NCBI GenBank assembly: GCA_036924285.1
Contig: JAYKYS010000009.1
Coordinates: 25,710,001-25,774,000, forward strand
Length of the DNA stretch: 64,000 nt
Origin: Asterella californica
Lineage: Eukaryota; Streptophyta; Marchantiopsida; Marchantiales; Aytoniaceae
Direction of reading: 5' to 3'
Positions 54,861-64,000 of this stretch are shown one piece after another. Made by a program: the position numbers and the translations under genes. Within the stretch, counting starts at the first letter, position 1. Every line of letters starts with the position of its first letter. Under the pieces are notes generated by a model. It had not been told where the DNA came from. It made no database searches and saw only the letters and a list, made by a program, of their open reading frames with translations.

Positions 54861-56850
54861 CCCACAGTCTAGCTTCTACTTCTCAAAAGACGAAACTAGT
54901 CTTCCAGAAGACAGCTACTCCGTCTTCCGGGATTCTAACAGTGCTTTCTAGATAGCTCTCGTCTTCCGAGCTATATCTAAACAATCCTAACTAAGCAAGG
55001 CCTCGCATGGATTACCAAGAAGACAACCCACCTTGCATTACATCCTACTTCCTATCAGAAGATACAAGATTCGCGAGATGTAGAGTGCATAACAAGTTCA
55101 GAAGATGGTTGCGGGCTCTTGCGGTGACAGTGGTCTCTAAGAAGACCCCCGGGACAGCTTCCGATTCAATGTCTTCTTCGGAAGACCTCCCGAAGTCAGG
55201 CTTCCCTTCACTGGTCTCACCTGTCTTCTTCTTCCTACGCGCAATCTATCCTCACAACAGACTCAAGACATTTGCACTCTGTTTTTCTGACTTCTTACCT
55301 CTGATACACACTCATAAGAAGCTTGCTGCTCGGTGGGAAGACATGACCCTCGACCATTCTCTCCAGATTCTGCCAGCAAGACTTCTCACGACTCTCTCTT
55401 AAGTTCAGGAAGAAGAAGGAATAGGCTGCTATGGGTCGGACAGAAGAGACCTGAAAATGGACCCTCACGTCTTCTCGCGCATTTTGCCAGCCTTTCCAAT
55501 CTTCTAGTCTCTCTAGGAAGATGTGGATTTGAGAAGCTTGGAAGACCGGGAGGCACAGGCCTAGTTCTCGACTTCCAACTTCTCAAAATAACAAAACAAC
55601 TCACCACGCCACTCAAGATTTGTACCAAGTCTCTCTTAACACAAAAGCAAAGCAAATCCACTCTTGATACGAATTGTGTACAGTCGACTTTTGAAGACAG
55701 TCAGGCTTCCAAAGACAGTCAGGTTCCAGAAGGGTCTTCCGAAGACAGTCTTCCGAAGATGTTCTAATCTTCTGAAGCGTCTTCTTTCAAAGTTTCGGGA
55801 GTAGAGGGATGGTAGGATAGGGAAAATAATAACTGGGATCTCCAATTTGAGGGCTAGGGGTAGGGAAGCTCGAATTGAACTCGGGAAGAAGCGAGAAGAT
55901 GTCTGACGGAAATTGGGTAGCGCTTCCACGTCCAATGTCACAATAGGAAAATAAGGATGGGGGGATCGATCGATCAGGTTGCCTACAAACCACCGGGGAA
56001 GCGCAAGAGATTTCAAACAAAGGCGAGAAGCAATGGGAAGGGAAAGAACATGGGAAGAACCTCTACTATCTTCTGTCGGCTTCCTGAGTTATCTTCTTCT
56101 TCCGTGCGCTTCCGGCTCTGGTCCCAGCTCCAATGCGACCCCACTGAGCTGCTTCTGCCGTCAGCTCCTGACTATACCTCAATCGACCAGACTTCCACCT
56201 TCGATTCCACTCAGCCGTCCTCCAATGTCATCTTCCGGGAGTTCACAGAAAACACCTTCAGCTCAATACGCTTCCTGCGCTTAGCAATTCAACCTTGCCT
56301 TCCTGCTAGCTTCAAATCGATCCTAACCTCACTCAATTTCACCTCGCTGCCTCCTCACTCAAAGCTCACCCTCAAATCGATCTTCTTAACCAAGAAGCGC
56401 TCTTGCTGCAGGAAGTCACAATCTGCTAATGCGCTTCATGCGCATCTTCCCCGCAGTTTAGGGGTTTCGACCCCCCCGACCTACCTAATCTGTTTGGTGC
56501 TACCTGATAGGTGCACCTACTTCTTACGTGGTTAAGCTTCCGCGGTTTCCGTCTTCCGGAAGATACGTGTCTTCCGCCGTCTTCCGCCTTCCGAAGACAC
56601 CACCGAGAAGACGCTTCTCGGAAGACGGTCTTCTTCCGAAGAAGTCAACTTCTTATTACAAAAAGATTTTAAGATCATCTTCTTTCTAAGGAAGCCGTTA
56701 TCTTAAGTAACAACGCTTCTTCAGTTATACAAACAAGTTATTAATCTTAAAAATTTCAAAAATTCTTGAATCCTGTAATTTGTGGGCACCACATACGTCC
56801 ACCGTCACATGTTTGCGTCCCTGTAAACATCAGTGCTTCAGCACTTCTGT
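54861..56850. other. Putative LTR plus 3' untranslated region of the minus-strand gypsy
   Basis: About 2 kb with no recognised protein, lying between the integrase C-terminus (56851) and the next upstream ORF (54860). In a tandem element arrangement this is where the shared LTR should be. The stretch 56530-56660 is almost entirely made of TCTTCCG/GGAAGAC words. Bases 54881-54980 recur at 63900-64000, so the second copy of this stretch continues past the right edge. Terminal TG/CA, PBS and polypurine tract were not identified with confidence. Confidence 0.45.
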
Positions 56851-57240
56851 TTACGTCCAGTACTTCTTGACACGCCACCCATTTACACGAGTAGTCATCA
56901 ACGTACCGTCCAACTCTTCCAACTGCAAGGAACCATTGGTGAAGACCTCCAAGACGCGATAAGGACCCATCCAGTGAAGATGAAGTTTTCCAGGGAACTT
57001 AAGATGTCGATTGTCATAGAGAAGAACCAAGTCCTCATCTACGACGGTCACCTTCTTCAGCTTGCCATCATAGTTCACCTTACGTTGCGCTTGTACTTCG
57101 TACGTCTTCTCCAAAGTTGCATTCCTGTCTTCTTCAAACTCTACAAAGTCTAGAAGACGTTGCTCCTGGCTTTCCTCTTCTTCCATGCGTTCGGTTACGA
57201 CTAACCTGTAAGTAGGGACCTCTAACTCAATGGGTACAAT
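56851..57240 (-). pseudogene. Ty3/gypsy integrase C-terminus
   Basis: The minus strand from about 57240 gives ELEVPTYRLVVTERMEEEES, then KVNYDGKLKKVTVVDEDLVL, LYDNRHLKFPGKLHLHW and MGPYRVLEVFTNGSLQLEEL, ending in WRVKKYW before a stop. This is the GPF/Y-type end of integrase, without a chromodomain. It is joined at about 57245 to a piece of gag rather than to the integrase core. Confidence 0.88.
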
Positions 57241-57244
57241 AGAT

Positions 57245-57820
57245 GTTACCAGAAGCGGCCATTACTAACCCATCATCCAACTTACTCATCCATTTCCTTC
57301 CCTTCCCTATGATCAAACTGAGAAATACACGAAGTCTGTCGACATCCGAGTCTTCCTTGTTGGAGCGAGAGATGGTCTCGAACATCGTGATGAAGTCGTC
57401 TGCGTCAGCATCATCGTCGTACGGATGGTACTTCTGCCGAGTGTGGGAAGCCATGTCGACTGCCGGCTGGTGCGACTGTCAACTTCTTCCTCCCTCAGGT
57501 CCAGGTGGTGGAGATGGTCTTCTCGAAGGTCCAGGCCTGTCTGAATCACGAAGGTCGTCTTCTGAGTCAAAACTACTGTCGCCATCACCTTCTGAGACGT
57601 CTAGAACGATCTCCTCTAGTCTTTCTTCACCTTGAGAAGCTTCTTTCGCACTTGAGAAGACGTCTTCCGAGTAACCAGTACCAAAATTTACTTTATACAC
57701 GTGATCACACGGTTGGCTTCTGTCTTCTTCAAAGATTAGGCTCGAGATGGAAGGTTCTTCCAACTCTACTGATCGGATCTTCTTGAGCTCTTCTCCGAGG
57801 CGTCTTCCGGAGTCTTCTCT
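57245..57820 (-). pseudogene. Misplaced gag N-terminal fragment inside pol
   Basis: This 575-base piece is nearly identical to 61330-61901 (same orientation). It carries GEELKKIRSVELEEPS, SEDDLRDSDRPGPSRRPSPP, MASHTRQKYHPYDDDADADD and KGRKWMSKLDDGLVMAA. It sits between RT (ends near 57821) and the integrase C-terminus, replacing RNase H and the integrase core. A TGA replaces a Trp codon at about 57482 compared with the copy at 61563. Confidence 0.88.
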
Positions 57821-60375
57821 CTCAAAATTCTCTCTTACATACCAAAGAAGCACTTCTCAAGGTGAAGAGCCAGACGATGTTCTCTACACTTCCTTAGAAA
57901 TATCAGGTGGTCTTCTTTCGATCCAAACACACAGAAATCATCCAAGAAGATCTCCATGAAAGTGCGAAGATACTCCTTGAAGATTGTAATCATCAATCTC
58001 TGGAATGTGACGGGCGCGTTGCATAAACCAAACGGCATTTGATTATACGCGTACGTGCCCCAATCCGTAGTGAAAGTGGTTTTCGACTTGTCTTCTTCTC
58101 TGATTGAAACTTGGTTGTACCCAGAATACCCATCCAAGAAGCTGTAGAACTCATGTCATGTTACCTGGTCTAACACAGAATCGGTGAACGGTAAAGGATG
58201 ATGATCCTTTTTCGTGGCCAAGTTCAGCTTCCGGAAGTCCTGACACACTCGGATCTTACCTGTCTGCTTCTTTGGCACGATGACAATAGGAGCTACCCAC
58301 TCACTACTAAGCACTGAGAAGATGACTCCCGCCTTCAGGTATTGGTCAATCTGGTCCTTCACCAGAAGCGAGTACTTGAGGTTGAGCCGATACTGCCTCT
58401 GTCGTGCAAGAACAACGCTTTCCAGCAAGTCAATGCGATGCTTTCCCAACTCTCGAGGTATGCCCTTCATGTCTTCTATGGTCCACGCAAAGACATCCTG
58501 GAACTCCGTCAGAAGTTCTCGAAAGTCTTCCAACTGCTGACCCTCGATCACCTTGGAAAGCTTCAGCTTCTTCCCAAGAGCAACCTCCATTTCTTGAAGA
58601 TCGTCCGGGTTTACCATTCCTTCAGTATGACTGTACTCACTAGCACCAAAGCATTCCGGTTTGGGAGCTTCTTCAGGTTCAGATTCGTCTTCTGGACGAC
58701 CAACTATCGGATCTTCCGAAGGAAAGACGGTATTTTCGTCTTCTGAAAGACCAACTGTCAGATCTTTCGAAGGGAAGACGATACTTTCGTCTTCTGGAAG
58801 CTCTTCTTCCGCAACTTCGTAGCACTCAATGTATCCACAGATCACTTCCTCTGCTACTTCTGCTACTTCTGTAGTACACAAGTTATTCACCACAAACTCA
58901 TCATATCGTTCATCCATGTCAGAAGACGCAACTGAGTCTTCTGAAGTGTACCTCTCTGTCGTAGAAGGTGTTTCACCTTGGTGTCCAATCTTGATCCAAG
59001 GAAGCGAGACCTTAGTCTTCGCACCTGGCTTGGGTATAGGATTGAGAAATCTCAGACGATGTCTTCTCCAATCGGTATGTACATTTGCAGCATACAGCCA
59101 TGGTCTTTCTATCAACACATGATATCCAACCTTAGCTACAGGTCTCAAAATGATGTAAGTGAGGTAAAAAGATACTCCCCCAATTACCGTCAAGACATCT
59201 TTCAGTTGCTCCAAAGGTCGTCTTCTGGTCTGGTCCGCCATTCTGAGGATTCTCGGAGTAGGCTGGAACTTAGTGAAGCCTAGGGCATGCGCCGTTTCTT
59301 CAGTCATGATGTTAACTCCGGAGCCAGAATCAATGGGTACCTTCTTCAGAAGAGAACTATGGATCTCCATCTCAAGTTCTGGGGCTCCCAAGTCCTCATG
59401 CTCTATCCTTAGGATCGGGGTGCTCTTGGGAAGTTTAGCTGTCCTCCTCTTCCTCGATCCTCGAAGCACGGATTGTAACAACTTCCTATAACCAGCGTTG
59501 TCATCCAGCAGCTGTTGGAAGGTCACATCCGCCTTCTGATTCCACAAGTCTCGCAAGAAGTCGTAAGGGGATCGCTTCAGAAGAGTGACGGGTGTTTCCA
59601 ACAGAGAAGATGTAGTAGCTGCTTCCTGGGGTGGAAGACCAAAATGGTGTCTTCTCTCGACTGGAGGCTGTACCCGTGAGACAGGGGCTGCCGTAGTCGG
59701 TGGAGGAAGCTGCTGTACTATCTTCCGTCGCTTCTCGAGCTCTTCTTGCATGATCGCTTCCACTTCTTGCCTAATGTTAGGAGCAAAGTACTTCGGATCT
59801 TCTCGGTCGTAAGTAGGAGAAGAAGGCCGCTTAGGGGAAGATGACCTCTCCTTCCGCTGCTTCTTCTTCTTGATCTCCTTCTGACAGGATTCTGACTTCC
59901 CTTTGCTTCTGGTACTTACCTTGAACACCGCTTCATCCAAGACTTCTTCTGGAGGCCAACTGTTTGAATCCGGGCTAGGGCTCCAAACAATGTCATCCGC
60001 CAAAATGAAAGAAGAAGCTGCCTCAAGTGACTTCGTCTTCTGAGCTGCAGTCGTCTTCTGTAGCTGAGGTTCTTTTCCTTCGCGCTTCTCAGGGTCTGGG
60101 TCGTCTTCCTCGATACGGAGACAATTCGTACAATCCCCAAGATCTTCTTCTTCTACCGTGATGTGTTGTACCACTGCGAACTCGAGTTTAGAAGCTGATG
60201 CATCTTCTGTAGGAGGCGTGGTCTCTGCAAATCTAACCATTTGCCGTGGCCGTAAGGTCTGAGGACAATTTCCCGTGAAATGACCTGCTTCCTTACAGTT
60301 CTCACACAAGGGCACTTGCCCAAATCTGTCTTCTCGGATGAGAATAGATGGACCACCAATGTCATGTCTCTCCAC
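57821..60375 (-). pseudogene. Ty3/gypsy gag-pol: zinc knuckle, protease, RT
   Basis: One frame runs from 60375 to 57835 with a single internal stop (TGA at 58158-58156). In order: CCHC knuckle CENCKEAGHFTGNC (residues 24-37); Lys/Ser-rich linker; aspartic protease VPIDSGSGVNIM with intact D-S-G (349-351); linker of acidic repeats (FPSEDPIVG-like); RT from about residue 640 (YRLNLKYSLLVKDQIDQYL, AGVIFSVLSSEWVAPIVIVP, VCQDFRKLNLATKKDHHPLP). After the TGA, RT continues MDGYSGYNQVS-like, PFGLCNAPVTFQRLM and FLDDFCVFGSKEDH, with the active site as LDD. A second stop at 57837-57835 follows CFFGM, after which RT wording (ERIL) persists for a few codons before the gag junction. Low decay suggests a younger copy than the plus-strand gypsy. 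Confidence 0.9.
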
Positions 60376-61881
60376 AATTATTGCACGTTCCAGGAAGAGG
60401 GTTTAGAGGTCGTTGTGATGAAGAAGGTTGTCAGGGCGTCCTGGTCTGTACATTACTAGCTCTATCCCTAAGTACATAACGATTATATTGGGCGGGAGGA
60501 GTAGGAGTGAAGGGTTGTATCATCTCGACCCTATAGCAAGTTTCCCCACTGGGATCGTGTAGATATCCTTCATCGTCTTCTTCCCAGCCTGCTCAATTGA
60601 CAGCTTGGTCCTGCGTACACAGATCTCTGGTGTACCCAGAAGAGTAACAAAGGTTGCACCAAAGGTTTGCCGGGAAGCCGTAGGTTGCTTCCGCTTGTCC
60701 TTCTGGTTCAGAAGATGAACTTTCAGGTCGGCAAACTGCTTCAGCACTTCATCGATGCGGGGATCAAGTGCAGACTGAATGATCTGAGTCTAAGGCATCT
60801 TCTGCACAACTTCCTCCCTTGCTCGTGTCTTCTCCTTCTTCTTCTTCCGTGTCTTCTTCTCTTGTGTAGATTCTGATCTTGAACTTTCGACACTAGACTC
60901 TTCAGAAGTAGAGGATACTTCCGAATCACTGTTATCAGTTACAGTGGACTTGGACTTCCTAGAAGACTTCTTTGACTTCTTGGACTTCTTCGAGGTCTTC
61001 CCTCTATCTTTCGTCATATTCCGAGTGATGCTCGAGGTTTCATACTGCTCGGCATGCTTTTGTACTTCTACTAAATCATCACCTCCTCCTCTTCTACAGT
61101 ACAACTCCATATCCTGAGACAATCCTCCCAAGTACTAGTCCATGGCTTGCTAGGCACAATAACCGAGTCTTCCTTGGTTCTGAGGGATGTGATCCAGGGG
61201 TCTTCAAACCTCTTGGTGTAATCTCGTAGTGTCTCTTTCTTCTTTCGTTCGAGCCTCTGAAGTTCTATGAGGGTCATCCGATCATAGCTCACTCCTCTAA
61301 ACCTTGTCAGAAAAGCTGCCTTCAGAGTAGTCCAAGCGGCCATTACTAACCCATCATCCAACATTTTACTCATCCATTTCCTTCCCTTCCCTATGATCAA
61401 ACAGGGAAATACACGAAGTCTGTCGACATCCGAGTCTTCCTTGTTGGAGCGAGAGATGATCTCGAACATCGTGATGAAGTCGTCTACGTCAGCATCATCG
61501 TCGTACGGATGGTACTTCTGCCGAGTGTGGGAAGCCATGTCGACTGCCGGCTGGTGCGACTGCCAACTTCTTCCTCCCTCAGGTCCAGGTGGTGGAGATG
61601 GTCTTCTCGAAGGTCCAGGCCTGTCTGAATCACGAAGGTCGTCTTCTGAGTCAGAACTACTGTCGCTATCATCTTCTGAGACGTCTGGAACGATCTCCTC
61701 TAGTCTTTCTTCACCTTGAGAAGCTTCTTTCGCACTAGAGAAGACGTCTTCCGAGTACCAGTACCAAAATTTACTTTATACACGTGATCACCCGGTTGGC
61801 TTCTGTCTTCTCCAAAGATTATGCTCGAGATGGAAGGTTCTTCCAACTCTACTGATCGGATCTTCCTGAGCTCTTCTCCGA
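60376..61881 (-). pseudogene. Ty3/gypsy gag capsid region (minus strand)
   Basis: Acidic leader from about 61881 (LGEELRKIRSVELEEPS, SEDDLRDSDRPGPSRRPSPP), then MASHTRQKYHPYDDDADVDD (61538), DFITMFEIISRSNKED, KGRKWMSKMLDDGLVMAAW, LKAAFLTRFRG, KKKETLRDYTKRFED: the Retrotrans_gag fold. A frameshift near 61140 leads to GGLSQDMELYCRRGG (61131-60790), a Ser/Lys-rich stretch, and then KQFADLKVHLLNQKDKRKQ (60747-60520). The last part joins the knuckle-bearing ORF at 60375 after a short frameshifted gap. It packages element RNA into virus-like particles in intact relatives. Confidence 0.85.
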
Positions 61882-61901
61882 GGCGTCTTCCGGAGTCTTC
61901 T
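61882..61901. repeat. 20-bp junction string shared by three rearrangements
   Basis: ggcgtcttccggagtcttct occurs here, at 52882-52901 and at 57799-57818. Left of it 61.88 kb matches 57.8 kb; right of it 61.9 kb matches 52.9 kb. It therefore marks the point where upstream-ORF and gag sequences switch partners. Confidence 0.85.
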
Positions 61902-63880
61902 CGGCTTCCAACCCTGTCACGACCAAGTGCACAGCGAGGTCGAACTCCTCCTTCTCCAATTCGGATCGAGTCGATGATGCTGGAGCTTGGGAAGATATAG
62001 TTACCGGTGGCGGAGTCGAGGGAAGTCCATAAAGTGTCTTCATCCCCTCTATTGTCTATCCAAGTACCGGAACATACTCTCCTTGCACTCTACCAACATC
62101 GCCTGAGCTCATCGTCCCACTCTCTAGCCAAGGTAAGCAACTTCCTACCCGCGGTGAAGTTGAACTTCTTCCGAAGCGCTTCCACCGACTGTGCTAGCAT
62201 CTCTTGCGCACGAGCTTCCGCTGCTTCTCGCTGCGTCTTCTCGGCTGCAACTCGCGCTTCTGCGGCTTCCCGTTGCATCTTCCATGTTGTCTTCTCCTCT
62301 GCGAGGGCGGTGATCTTCCCCCGCACTCGGAGAACCTCTTGGTCGCACTGCTGTAAACGCGCCTGCAACTCTTGGTTGCTCTTCTTCAGTTGGATCAGCT
62401 CCTTGGCAGAAGCGGCTGCTTTCGTCTTGTACCTCGCTGCGAGCTTCTCCGTGGTGCGGAGACTAGCTTCCAGCGCTTTTGTCTTCTTCTGGTCTTCTTC
62501 CTCACGCATCTAGGTGCGCAGACCGAATCCAGGCTGTAAGGGCTTATCTTGAGCCTTCGCTCTCTTCTCCTGCAACTCCATAGCTGGCTGGATCTCTGAG
62601 TGGAAGAAGACACTGAACTCTTCCAGTCTTCTTTCTGAGGAAGACAGGTTCATCTCCACAATCCGATTGGAGATATCGACCTTGTCTTCTAGAGGCAAGG
62701 ATGCCTCTTCGACCACTATGGTCTTCAACTTCTGCACTCTGGAAGAAACTACTCTTCTCATCTTCCGGGGTGGAAGATCTCTCTCCATGGTAGAAGCGGT
62801 CCTCTTTATTGCGCTTCCTCGCATCGCAGTAGGAGTATCCATCCATCCTTCGTCTTCTCAAGTCTTCGGTAGACTCCATGGTGTGGCAGAAGCGGTCTTT
62901 TGCTCATGTCGGGTACTCAGCGGCTCTTCGTGCGAGTCAGACTCCGATCCCGAATGAATGAGGGAGGTGGTCTTCCTAGGTACACTTCTAGGACCCATCT
63001 TCCTCGAAGACGTGGCGTCTTCGGACCCACTGGAGTCATCTTCCCTCACCAGAAGCGTCCTATGATGAGTGCCGGGCCTCAGCTGCGGCATCAAAGTGGG
63101 AGGGGGAGTCGCAGCTGCCGCTCGATCGTCTTCTTCCGAGGTCTCCTCCGTCGTCTCATGCTGCCCTGTTGGTCCATACTTCACCAACTGATCTTCCGTG
63201 AGATCCCCCATGGCTACGTACAAGTAATAGAGGAAAGGTGTCAAGTGTCCTCTTGCCGGGGTAACTAAGTACGCTAGCTCCGCTTGTACATATATGTGGA
63301 AGAACGAATCCCGGTTGATGGTCTCCTTGGCACACACTGCTTCCAGGAACTCCACGTCTTGATCTCCAAGGTACCTCGTCTTCTGCGCTTTCCCCTTGGG
63401 AAAGAGATGCAGAAACAGCTTCGCCAGAAGTCGCTTCGACTCCCGATAAGACTCTACCTTCCATCTGTTCCTTCCTTGCCTGTCCTCCATGAAGAGGCAA
63501 GTTGTGCTTCCAGGCACATGCCACTCACCCAAGATCTTCTTCTCGAGCCAATAACCTCGATCCTCGGATTCTGGCCTGTGGAAGGCCCTGCGCCACCAAT
63601 CTTCAGTCTAGGAAGATGGTCTTCCTCGAGCTACTCCTGCCTTCGCAGGTACACGGTTGCGAGGTGGTAATGCTGCCCAAACCTCCTCCAGAAGTCCCTG
63701 GTCGGCGAGGTTCCAATCCCACAGGAAGAAGTCGAGACCCAACTCCTTGAGGAAGGGTGTGGCCTCGGCCAAGTCTGCTGCGAGTAACACCAACCCTTGA
63801 GGATGCATCGACATACTGGAAGATCTGTTGCACTAAACCACACGCACTTACTGTGAGCTGAAGGCTCAGTCCTTCTCAAG
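61882..63880 (-). pseudogene. Gypsy upstream ORF (ORF0), copy A
   Basis: Closely similar to copy B (offset about 9.0 kb). Read right to left: SMHPQGLVLLAADLAEATPF (63814); TAG stop 63610-63608; GEWHVPGSTTCLFMEDRQGR (63532); RESKRLLAKLFLHLFPKGKA, VEFLEAVCAKETINRDSFFH, IYVQAELAYLVTPARGHL; acidic Ser/Pro linker to a TGA at 62860-62858; MDTPTAMRGSAIKRTAS (62842); an extra TAG at 62512-62510 where copy B has Leu; coiled coil to 62090; a frameshift; and KEEFDLAVHLVVTGLEAEKT to about 61882. The acidic tail of copy B is absent because the sequence switches to the gag leader at 61882-61901. The window ends just upstream. Confidence 0.65.
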
Positions 63881-64000
63881 TGCCCACAGTCTAGCTTCTA
63901 CTTCTCAAAAGACGAAACTAGTCTTCCAGAAGACAGCTACTCCGTCTTTCGAGATTCTAACAGTGCTTTCTAGATAGCTCTCGTCTTCCGAGCTATATCT

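Noticed and set aside
55007..56535. Plus-strand frames of 131-192 codons at 55.0-56.5 kb as genes
   Set aside because: The composition follows the repeated TCTTCC words. There is no domain, the stretch is probably LTR or UTR, and frames on both strands are equally long.

Overview
The window reads as nuclear DNA of a land plant. The evidence is a plant-type SRPK kinase gene with spliced introns, a proline/alanine/valine-rich arabinogalactan-like protein tail with a GPI-type C-terminus, and Ty1/copia elements whose primer-binding site matches plant initiator-Met tRNA. Genes are scattered among old LTR retrotransposons and the introns are long. I lean towards a moss or another non-flowering plant, but nothing in the sequence proves this. 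All calls were made by eye, without database searches.

Layout. Positions 1-392 hold the 3' end of an AGP-like gene. Positions 0.4-18.2 kb are gene-poor: small tandem duplications near 4 kb, a copia RNase H remnant at 5.7-6.35 kb, a very A+T-rich island at about 6.5-9.7 kb with hairpins and a TA microsatellite, and a degenerate minisatellite with telomere-like words near 17 kb. Positions 18.2-25.2 kb hold two copia copies of one family facing opposite ways. A pair of abutting long hairpins lies at 25.64-25.75 kb. Positions 27.6-32.7 kb hold the one clearly complete cellular gene, an SRPK kinase on the minus strand. It has four exons, one of only 48 nt, and its third intron carries a tandem duplication.

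Positions 36.7-64 kb are almost entirely Ty3/gypsy material. A plus-strand gypsy (about 39-51 kb) appears to carry an extra upstream ORF, then gag, protease, RT and RNase H. It has been hit by a chromodomain gypsy remnant (about 40.75-43.06 kb) and by a copia element (44203-47373, 5-bp target duplication GTCGC). From 51 kb to the right edge lies a related minus-strand gypsy. Its upstream ORF is present twice with a spacing of about 9.0 kb, which suggests a tandem arrangement. Its pol has lost RNase H and the integrase core, which are replaced by a second piece of gag.

Most notable signals. (1) Two diverged gypsy subfamilies appear to share an extra coiled-coil ORF upstream of gag. (2) These elements are saturated, in coding and non-coding parts alike, with GAAGAC/GTCTTC or ACTTCG/CGAAGT words. 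Three different rearrangement junctions fall in the same 20-bp GTCTTC-containing string. (3) Two long hairpins abut at 25.64 kb. (4) The SRPK gene has an in-frame 16-codon microexon.
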